Virus record (IMG/VR): IMGVR_UViG_3300036862_000007
Coordinates: 1-25,188 of that record
DNA from: a virus
Direction: 5' to 3' (one strand)
Length of the DNA: 25,188 nt
The notes beneath the pieces are model-generated. The model was not told the origin of the DNA. It made no database searches and worked only from the letters and a program-made list of their open reading frames with translations. Both the position numbers and the translations under genes were made by a program. Shown piece after piece: positions 20,096-25,188 of the stretch. How positions within the stretch are numbered: the first letter of the stretch is position 1; each line of letters begins with the position of its first letter.

Positions 20096-22437
20096 GCTTT
20101 GAACGTAAGCATGTGCTTGCGGCTTGCGAGGCGTGCCCGCTATTGCATAAGCAAATCGCACCCACGTCTGGGCCGAAAGATGCTAAGGTGGCGTTCGTGT
20201 CTCGTAGCCCAGGAAAGCACGATGTTAAAGCCGGTAAGCCATTTGCCGGGCCTAGCGGTAAAGTACTGGATTATCTATTAAATCGACATGGAGTGAAAAG
20301 GAGTGATATCCTCACCACTAACGTTGTTCTTTGTGAGACGGACGATCCGCCGCTTGCAGCAATCAATGCTTGCAGACCCAGACTTGAGCATGAAATCCGC
20401 AACTGCGAACTTATCGTTGCGGGAGGTACAGAGGCTACTAACGTACTTACACGGAAAAGATCAGTATCCACAGCTCGTGGTTTTGCTCACGAAAGAACTT
20501 CTTGCGAGGGAAATCAGCAAAGAGTCGTCGTAACGAATAATCCTGCTGTGGTGCTTCGTAATTCTGACAGCTTTCCAGACATGGTTAGGGATTTTCGTCG
20601 TGCTTTCGATCCTATCCCTGAGCCGACACTTCCCGAGGTTGAAGTCATTGACGATCCTAACACCGCCTGTGGGGTTTTGCGGCGTTGGCTTTCAAACCCC
20701 CCACAGCAGCTAAGCTCAGACCTGGAGTGGCATCTCCATACGGAGGAAATCTATTGTGCAGGTTTTAGTCGGAGTGGACGTAAGAGTGTGGTCTTTGGAC
20801 GGGAGGCCGTTAGGGACGAGTCGGTACGAAGACTCCTTAGAGATTTTTATGGACGAAGCCGATTTTGCTGGCATAACGGTAAGTCCGACACAAAAGTCCT
20901 TCACCGCAACGATATACCCGCAACAGTCAGTGATGACACGTTCCTACTTAGTTACGCTCTCGATGAAAGACCGGGAGTCCACGCCCTAGAGTACCTGTTG
21001 CAAGATGAATTCGGTTGGCCGGATTACGAGCCTGATGCGGTAAAGAAGTTTAAACGGACAGGAGAGATAAGTAATGTCGGCCTACAGTTGCTCTACGAGT
21101 ATAACGGATGGGATGCCGCTGGAACACAGCAACTTCTTAACCATCTTACACCCAAGGCTAAGGCAGACGGGGTCTACGATCTTTATCGAGATAGACTACT
21201 CAGAATTGGCGAGGCGTTTAGAGCTGTCGAGCTTAGAGGGTTCCGGTACGACGTTGAAGGTGCAGCCAATCTTAACGAGCGTGAAGTGCTACCAAGACTG
21301 TGGAGATTGGAAAGCGATATGCAGCGGATATCTGGCCTACCGCTGCTAAACCCGCGAAGCCCGAAGCAGCTCCAGCACGTTTATTACCAGCATTTCGGCC
21401 TTAAGCACGATCTTAAGGATATGGGCAAAAAGAAGCTAAGAGATTCTACAGGCAAAGAAATCCGCACGGAGATTCTTGAGGGTCGTTTCAAGTGTAAGCC
21501 AGGTTACAAGGAAAATCTAGTTCAATTTGCTGATGCGCATCGTCAGTTTTCATTGGTAGATAAACAACGGGGGACTTACATCGAGGGACTTATCGAGAGG
21601 GCCAAAACGAATGGCAGAGTTTACTGCGACTTTAACCCTGGAGGAACTGTTACAGGACGGTCCTCGTCAAGAAGACCAAACCTTCAAAACATCACGCGCG
21701 AAGGGAGAGCAGGAATACCCGGAATTAGAACTCTATTCCTCCCTTCTGACGGCTGCGTCCTTATCGGAGCTGATTACAGTCAAGCTGAGCTTAGAGCCTG
21801 TGGAGTTTTCTCTAATGACTCCAATCTCCTTGGAGTGTATAGCGACAATACACGTTCTCTCCATAAAGAACGAGCCGCAGCCTTCTACGGAGCAAACTAC
21901 ACTAAAGAAGAGTACGTTAAAAGTAAGAATATCAACTTTGGAGTGACGTATGGACAAAGCGCATACGCCTTCGCGCAGATGTATCATATGCCAGAAGGGG
22001 AAGCGCAGGCTTATATTGATAGTTGGTGGCAAGCATTTCCCCAACTCCAGCAGTGGACTAATGAAATTAAGCAACGGGCAAGAACTGATGGTGTCATTGT
22101 CAGTCCATTCGGACACAAACGACGTTTTCATCTCATTACAGACGAAAACTTTGGAGACGTTATGCGAGAAGCCGTTAACTTTTTGCCTCAAAACGTCGCA
22201 GCGTGGTTAACCATGTCCGCGATTATCGATCTCGTAGAGCTAGACGTGCCTATTATCGCTACCGTCCACGACAGCATAGTAGCCGACGTTCCCAAGAACG
22301 AAGCTGAAGAAATTGCCGTTATGATGAAAATCGTTATGGAAGCTCAAGCTAAAGAAAAACTCGGTTGGGATTTGCCGTTTCTAGTAGACGTATCCGTAGG
22401 AGAGAACTGGGGCAGTATGCGAGAGTTGATCGTATGA
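20092..22437 (+). CDS. UDG-domain/DNA polymerase I fusion, 781 aa
   Basis: Family A polymerase with a uracil-DNA-glycosylase-like N-terminus. UDG part (1-172): Fe-S cysteines C12, C15, C81 and C94 as in family 4, KPFAGPSGKVLD and TNVV, but SRSPG replaces GExPG and NNPAVVLR replaces HPS, so it may not cut uracil. Exonuclease: D210/E212, N262/D266, Y337/D341 all present. Polymerase: motif A DYSQAELR (561-568), motif B KNINFGVTYG (612-621), motif C VHDS (725-728). TTG start in a TTGA overlap. It is likely the replicative polymerase. Confidence 0.93.
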   Translation: MSFERKHVLAACEACPLLHKQIAPTSGPKDAKVAFVSRSPGKHDVKAGKPFAGPSGKVLDYLLNRHGVKRSDILTTNVVLCETDDPPLAAINACRPRLEHEIRNCELIVAGGTEATNVLTRKRSVSTARGFAHERTSCEGNQQRVVVTNNPAVVLRNSDSFPDMVRDFRRAFDPIPEPTLPEVEVIDDPNTACGVLRRWLSNPPQQLSSDLEWHLHTEEIYCAGFSRSGRKSVVFGREAVRDESVRRLLRDFYGRSRFCWHNGKSDTKVLHRNDIPATVSDDTFLLSYALDERPGVHALEYLLQDEFGWPDYEPDAVKKFKRTGEISNVGLQLLYEYNGWDAAGTQQLLNHLTPKAKADGVYDLYRDRLLRIGEAFRAVELRGFRYDVEGAANLNEREVLPRLWRLESDMQRISGLPLLNPRSPKQLQHVYYQHFGLKHDLKDMGKKKLRDSTGKEIRTEILEGRFKCKPGYKENLVQFADAHRQFSLVDKQRGTYIEGLIERAKTNGRVYCDFNPGGTVTGRSSSRRPNLQNITREGRAGIPGIRTLFLPSDGCVLIGADYSQAELRACGVFSNDSNLLGVYSDNTRSLHKERAAAFYGANYTKEEYVKSKNINFGVTYGQSAYAFAQMYHMPEGEAQAYIDSWWQAFPQLQQWTNEIKQRARTDGVIVSPFGHKRRFHLITDENFGDVMREAVNFLPQNVAAWLTMSAIIDLVELDVPIIATVHDSIVADVPKNEAEEIAVMMKIVMEAQAKEKLGWDLPFLVDVSVGENWGSMRELIV

Positions 22438-22694
22438 ACAAAAGTGCTGAAATCGTGGTTAATGGAATTACAGTTGGGCACGGGCTGATCGGGATGTTAT
22501 CGGCTTTGGACATTATGTTAGGAGAAAACATGATTAAGAAACTTGATCCTAACGATTTTCGTCCTGTCATCATTATTGACAAAATCAATGAGATTATTGA
22601 CAGTCTTAATGAGAGGGAGGCACGAGAAGATGCGAACGCTAGTAGTGTGGTGGAAGATGCCGAATCTTCTCATGTCAACGAAGCAGATGATTGA
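22434..22694 (+). CDS. Hypothetical 86-aa protein
   Basis: The start is the ATG in the ATGA overlap with the polymerase; the longer open frame lies inside polymerase. It has a small hydrophobic start (IVVNGITVGHGLIGMLSALD), a helix FRPVIIIDKINEIIDSLNER and an acidic, Ser-rich tail. The family is not recognised. Confidence 0.6.
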   Translation: MNKSAEIVVNGITVGHGLIGMLSALDIMLGENMIKKLDPNDFRPVIIIDKINEIIDSLNEREAREDANASSVVEDAESSHVNEADD

Positions 22695-22740
22695 CGTAGG
22701 ACTCTATCCCAAGGGTAAGCAGTTAAAGTTGTGGCTATGA
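22630..22740 (+). CDS. Basic 36-aa mini-protein overlapping its neighbour
   Basis: ATG 22630 lies 9 nt after GGGAGG. It overlaps the 3' part of the 22434 gene by 65 nt in another frame. An internal ATG 22672 would give a 22-aa peptide without a good ribosome binding site. Peptide with MPNLLMSTKQMIDVGLYPKG, basic and hydrophobic. The stop overlaps the next start by ATGA, which supports translation. Function unknown. Confidence 0.5.
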   Translation: MRTLVVWWKMPNLLMSTKQMIDVGLYPKGKQLKLWL

Positions 22741-22886
22741 GAGATGCAGCAAGCGGTGTACTGCTCTTGCTGCTTGTGGTGTTACTGATTTGGGCAGTGC
22801 TTAGCATCTCAAGCCCATGGGAATTTTTAATCCTCGTGCTGGCAATTCTCATCATAGGATACTTTGCAGCTTACAGAAGGCGATAG
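22737..22886 (+). CDS. Two-helix membrane protein, 49 aa
   Basis: ATGA overlap start. Residues about 7-25 (GVLLLLLVVLLIWAVLSI) and 28-45 (PWEFLILVLAILIIGYFAAY) are two transmembrane helices with a tight turn SSP, ending in RRR, which places the C-terminus in the cytoplasm. It lies away from the lysis cassette. The role is unknown. A holin-like or envelope-modifying role is speculative. Confidence 0.7.
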   Translation: MRDAASGVLLLLLVVLLIWAVLSISSPWEFLILVLAILIIGYFAAYRRR

Positions 22887-22893
22887 GAGAGAG

Positions 22894-23205
22894 ATGGATC
22901 ATTACCCACCAGAAGGTTACAAAGTAAGTTCATATTGCCGCACTTGTGGCAGAGACTTCGTTAACGACAAAATATTTGACCAACATCGTACAGGCAGCTT
23001 CGAGCATAACTTTAGTACGGAGCACCCTGACGGTAGAAGATGCAAAGACGATGATGAGCTTATGGAGGACGGGCTACGTCCGATGACTGAGGAGGAAATG
23101 ACGGATAGCAGGCACAAACATCGCGTAGGCTACAACGTGGAAATGTGGTTTGACCCTGCTAAGGCCGAAAGCGATCGTCAGCGGTTTAAGGCTCTTAAGG
23201 GATGA
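22894..23205 (+). CDS. C2H2-type zinc-finger protein, 103 aa
   Basis: The start is ATG after AGGAGAG. YCRTCGRDFVNDKIFDQH followed by RTGSFEH is a C2H2-like finger (C-x2-C, conserved Phe, then His-x6-His). The rest is acidic then basic, ending with DPAKAESDRQRFKALKG. Probably nucleic-acid binding. Just upstream of the RuvC-like gene. The stop overlaps the next start (ATGA). Confidence 0.75.
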   Translation: MDHYPPEGYKVSSYCRTCGRDFVNDKIFDQHRTGSFEHNFSTEHPDGRRCKDDDELMEDGLRPMTEEEMTDSRHKHRVGYNVEMWFDPAKAESDRQRFKALKG

Positions 23206-23306
23206 GTCGTCCGAAGACTGTCGGGACTGGCTACCCTAGCCTATTCGCTGCGGGTTTGCTCAGAGAGGCGAATGGGGGGTGTCCCAAGGGTGGGGGAAGG
23301 GTCTGA
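23202..23306 (+). CDS. Possible 34-aa Gly-rich peptide
   Basis: ATG in an ATGA overlap with the zinc-finger gene. Sequence texture: SRPKTVGTGYPSLFAAGLLR then a Gly-rich end with one Cys. G-rich DNA in this stretch provides ribosome binding sites for the RuvC-like gene. Coding status is uncertain: the overlap supports it, the short length and composition do not. Confidence 0.4.
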   Translation: MSRPKTVGTGYPSLFAAGLLREANGGCPKGGGRV

Positions 23307-23310
23307 CACG

Positions 23311-23823
23311 ATGGAGGAAAGCCGGAGCGTTGTCCAAGGAGACAACACCGACAACCACGTTAAAGAGATCCCCGTAACTACATTAAAGGCAATAGCTTTT
23401 GACCCTGGAATAACCACCGGATACGCAGTAGGTATCATGCAGAACGGTCTTATGGAGGTTAGAACGGGGCAGTCTAAGTGGCGTCATATCGACCTTTACA
23501 ACCAGCTTGTACTCGGAAATCCTGACTACGTTATCTGGGAAAAGTTTTATTTCCGCAAGCACTATCAGAAGGAAGGCGTTGAGCTTTACCCTAAAGAACT
23601 CATCGGAGTCTTGCAACTATATTGTCAGCAAAATAACAAGCCGGCGTTCGATCAGAACCCTATGAAATCACAAGGGAGCTTCCATAGCAACCTCAAGCTT
23701 AAAGAAGATGGCATTTATGTTGCGGGACAACCACACGGCATGGATGCCCTACGACACTTACTCTATTGGTTTACCTTCGGTCCCGGATATAAATTCAATA
23801 CGAAAGGGTACAAAAAAGCATGA
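23311..23823 (+). CDS. RuvC-like Holliday junction resolvase, 170 aa
   Basis: An RNase H-fold nuclease resolving recombination junctions. Catalytic acids: Asp31 in AIAFDPGITTGYA, Glu77 in VIWEKFYFR, and Asp145 in PHGMDALRHLLYW. The start is ATG 23311 with GGAAGGG about 9 nt upstream. ATG 23272 (13 residues longer, low-complexity) is possible. The last enzyme in the replication operon, where it fits resolution of concatemer branches before packaging. ATGA overlap with a small membrane peptide. Confidence 0.85.
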   Translation: MEESRSVVQGDNTDNHVKEIPVTTLKAIAFDPGITTGYAVGIMQNGLMEVRTGQSKWRHIDLYNQLVLGNPDYVIWEKFYFRKHYQKEGVELYPKELIGVLQLYCQQNNKPAFDQNPMKSQGSFHSNLKLKEDGIYVAGQPHGMDALRHLLYWFTFGPGYKFNTKGYKKA

Positions 23824-23975
23824 ACTATCGGACCGCTACTCTCGGTGAAATTGCACTCGTTGTTATTGCCGTTTTCGTCGTCCTCGCGTTTTTTAAGGGT
23901 TGGGGTTAATGAACGGGGCGATAGTTTATAATATGCCGGTTTTACTGTGGCTCGCTTTTTACAATCACCGATCAA
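23763..23975 (-). CDS. Doubtful leftward ORF with a good ribosome binding site
   Basis: On the minus strand AAAGGAGGTG (23987-23978) is followed 2 nt later by TTG, opening a 70-codon frame that runs antisense through the 29-aa membrane gene and the end of the RuvC-like gene. The ribosome binding site is the best argument for it. The protein (basic, then Asp/Glu/Asn-rich) looks unremarkable and may be a chance frame. Confidence 0.2.
   Translation of the reverse strand: MIGDCKKRATVKPAYYKLSPRSLTPTLKKREDDENGNNNECNFTESSGPIVHAFLYPFVLNLYPGPKVNQ
23820..23909 (+). CDS. Single-helix membrane peptide, 29 aa
   Basis: ATG in an ATGA overlap with the RuvC-like gene. Residues about 9-25 (GEIALVVIAVFVVLAFF) form one transmembrane helix, followed by KGWG. 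Too short for automatic callers but well placed. It is the last rightward gene before the convergent zone. Confidence 0.6.
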   Translation: MNYRTATLGEIALVVIAVFVVLAFFKGWG

Positions 23976-24104
23976 CACACCTCCTTTCACATTAAGATCG
24001 CCCCGCAAACTAATGTTAAGGTTGGGTGAGGGGAACAATGTGCCCTTTGCGCCCCTCACCCTGTCCTACGAAGCGCAGAGGAGAGAGATCACTACGCTTC
24101 GATC
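23910..24104. terminator. Convergent zone with three inverted repeats
   Basis: Rightward and leftward transcripts meet here. CGGGGCGAT (23914-23922) pairs with ATCGCCCCG (23997-24005) across a 74-nt loop. GGGTGAGGGG (24024-24033) pairs perfectly with CCCCTCACCC (24052-24061). CGAAGCG (24069-24075) pairs with CGCTTCG (24095-24101). None is followed by a clear T-run, though CGCTTTTT at about 23954 could help the rightward transcript. It is probably a bidirectional termination region of the U-less type. Confidence 0.55.
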
Positions 24105-24437
24105 TTAAGCTTGCAAGCACGTATAGATAGTTGTTTGTCCACCGGGATGATTGATAACAAGTGTGCCCGGAGTAAACCCGTCAGGACACACAAAACCGCC
24201 ACCGCCACCTGTATTAGTACCGGGAGGGCCAGGTGGGCCTTGAGGCCCAATAGGCCCAGTATCGCCTTTAGGCCCAGGTGGTCCAGCAGGTCCAGGTAGC
24301 CCCGTACCAACATTAACAGTAGTTGTTGGGCCGGTCGGTGGATTACCTGCACTTATAGCCTGCGAGGTAAGGAAACCCGATGCACCCGCTAAGCTAAGAC
24401 CCGTCGCTAGGAGGATTATCGGTTTTGTCAGCCTCAT
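24105..24437 (-). CDS. Secreted collagen-like protein, 110 aa
   Basis: N-terminal signal peptide (KPIILLATGLSLAGASGFL, residues 5-23). Residues 46-73 contain nine Gly-X-Y triplets (GLPGPAGPPGPKGDTGPIG and on), a collagen-like triple-helix segment. Then a Gly run and a small C-terminal part with Cys84 and Cys107, possibly a disulfide-linked cap. The trimer would lie outside the membrane. It is the last gene of the leftward lysis cassette, with GGGAGG 5 nt before ATG. Collagen repeats are usual in tail fibres, but this protein has a signal peptide, which fibres lack. Confidence 0.8.
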   Translation of the reverse strand: MRLTKPIILLATGLSLAGASGFLTSQAISAGNPPTGPTTTVNVGTGLPGPAGPPGPKGDTGPIGPQGPPGPPGTNTGGGGGFVCPDGFTPGTLVINHPGGQTTIYTCLQA

Positions 24438-24552
24438 CTTTTCCTCCCTTCTGTGCGGCTTTCAAAGCGGCGTATCCGGTTAACATGCTACCCACACCAG
24501 CTAGAAATGCACCTAATCCCACCAGAACGCTTCCGTTGATTCCAAGTAGCAC
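24394..24552 (-). CDS. Small membrane protein of lysis cassette, 52 aa
   Basis: GTG start sharing one base with the holin stop (TAGTG), so translation is coupled. One hydrophobic segment (residues about 1-30: GINGSVLVGLGAFLAGVGSM) is followed by a charged, Pro-containing tail (KGGKDEADKTDNPPSDGS). One-helix topology with a charged cytoplasmic tail suits a second holin, antiholin or lysis-timing protein. It overlaps the start of the collagen-like gene by 44 nt. Confidence 0.6.
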   Translation of the reverse strand: MLLGINGSVLVGLGAFLAGVGSMLTGYAALKAAQKGGKDEADKTDNPPSDGS

Positions 24553-24731
24553 TATGTCTTACGCACGTATTCTACGATTCCTGTGACTACAGACGGAATG
24601 AATCCTATGACAACGGCGATAGCTGTGATAGTATCGGGGTCGTCGAGGCCGAACGCTTTAGCTATCAAAAGCGCCACAGCGGCGGCGAACGCCGTAAACT
24701 CGGCGGGACGTTTCGCGGGCAAGCTTTTCAT
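24552..24731 (-). CDS. Holin, 59 aa
   Basis: The start is the ATG at the TAATG junction with the endolysin stop. Two transmembrane helices (about 11-25, FTAFAAAVALLIAKAFG, and 31-50, TITAIAVVIGFIPSVVTGIV) separated by DDPD, with a basic end EYVRKT. This size and the PSVVTGIVEYVRKT ending match small holins of actinobacterial phages. It would permeabilise the membrane to release or activate the endolysin encoded just upstream. Confidence 0.75.
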   Translation of the reverse strand: MKSLPAKRPAEFTAFAAAVALLIAKAFGLDDPDTITAIAVVIGFIPSVVTGIVEYVRKT

Positions 24732-25188
24732 TACTTGCCTACGTGGACAAAGCACTGCACGGTACTGTTCTTGGTTCTATCTCTAGCCATGACCTCACCA
24801 CCGTTGCTATCGTTGCCGACCGCTGTATTCCCTTCGACCGTCTTGAACGTATTTTTGCTCGTCCAGTGGTCAAAGAAGCCAATGTGGTCAGCTACCTTAT
24901 CACCATCCCAATCGAATAGGACTAAATCTCCTTCCTGTGGGCTGTAAGTTACTGCGATACCGTTACGACCAGCGCGAGCGTCGTTAACGATATAAGGACA
25001 GTAAGCCCATCGATTGCCTCGTGCAAAGGCTTTTGAGCCTACCATGACGCCGCAGTAGGTAACGAACATAGCGCACCATGGGCCGACTAGCCCGTACCAT
25101 TTCGTGAACATGACTTGGTTAGTGTTAGGTGGGCTTTCTTTCGTACCAATGTGTTTACGAGCTTCTCCGATCATACGGAGTCTAATCG
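24731..25188 (-). CDS. CHAP-domain endolysin, N-terminus cut by window edge
   Basis: Cysteine/histidine peptidase or amidase that cuts peptidoglycan. Counting from ATG 25174: IGTKESPPNTNQ, then GPWCAMFVTYC with catalytic Cys34, DHIGFF with His97 and VEGNT with Glu114/Asn116. The frame is open to the window end and ATG 25174 has no ribosome binding site, so the true start probably lies beyond 25188. No separate wall-binding domain is seen in the visible part. It is followed by the holin in a TAATG overlap. Confidence 0.85.
   Translation of the reverse strand, partial: IRLRMIGEARKHIGTKESPPNTNQVMFTKWYGLVGPWCAMFVTYCGVMVGSKAFARGNRWAYCPYIVNDARAGRNGIAVTYSPQEGDLVLFDWDGDKVADHIGFFDHWTSKNTFKTVEGNTAVGNDSNGGEVMARDRTKNSTVQCFVHVGK

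Noticed and set aside
21733-22191. 152-codon leftward ORF
   Set aside because: It is antisense to the polymerase catalytic motifs and is a by-product of that coding sequence.

Overview
This window looks like part of a tailed-phage genome, or a prophage or closely related element, from an actinobacterial host. The evidence is a dense array of small rightward genes joined by ATGA, TAATG and GTGA overlaps, a complete phage replication and recombination gene set, and a leftward lysis cassette at the right end. The actinobacterial assignment rests on an Rpf-like (resuscitation-promoting-factor type) muralytic protein, DUF2786 and ParB-like (DUF6551-type) proteins, and many CxCGW zinc mini-proteins. 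Base composition is a little under half G+C by eye, low for an actinobacterium but not for some of its phages. No structural, packaging, integrase or tRNA gene is visible.

Layout. 1-457 is non-coding and full of long inverted repeats. 458-2957 holds small unknown genes separated by 75-150 nt gaps, each with a long stem-loop just before a GAAAGGAG-type ribosome binding site. In four of these gaps the left arm of the stem can instead pair with a segment further upstream, giving two mutually exclusive hairpins, as in attenuators. A good promoter lies at 1848-1876. 2958-6839 is a compact run of small genes including a DUF2786 protein, zinc-ribbon proteins and a winged-helix protein. A second promoter (6774-6802) precedes a 24-codon ORF and the exported Rpf-like protein. 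Then come a triple zinc-ribbon protein, an SNF2-type helicase and an HTH/zinc protein, ending at a weak terminator near 9951-9973.

A third promoter (9999-10027) starts a long operon: the ParB-like protein, about a dozen small proteins, a RecB/Cas4-like Fe-S nuclease (13602), a possible TIM-barrel protein, a Sak4-like P-loop ATPase (16301, apparently starting at AUA), a DUF669-like single-strand binding protein (17050), a primase-helicase (17565), a uracil-glycosylase/DNA polymerase I fusion (20092), small membrane proteins, a C2H2 zinc-finger protein and a RuvC-like resolvase (23311). Together these could support DNA synthesis, strand exchange and junction resolution. From 25188 leftward lie a CHAP endolysin (cut by the window edge), a holin, a small membrane protein and a secreted collagen-like protein. 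The two transcription units converge at 23910-24104, which contains three inverted repeats.

The observations most worth a second look are the family of competing hairpins in the left 3 kb, two genes whose conserved motifs lie upstream of any ATG/GTG/TTG start (AUA and ACG starts proposed), the polymerase-fused UDG domain with apparently lost catalytic residues, and a 35-bp tandem duplication that is read in two frames.
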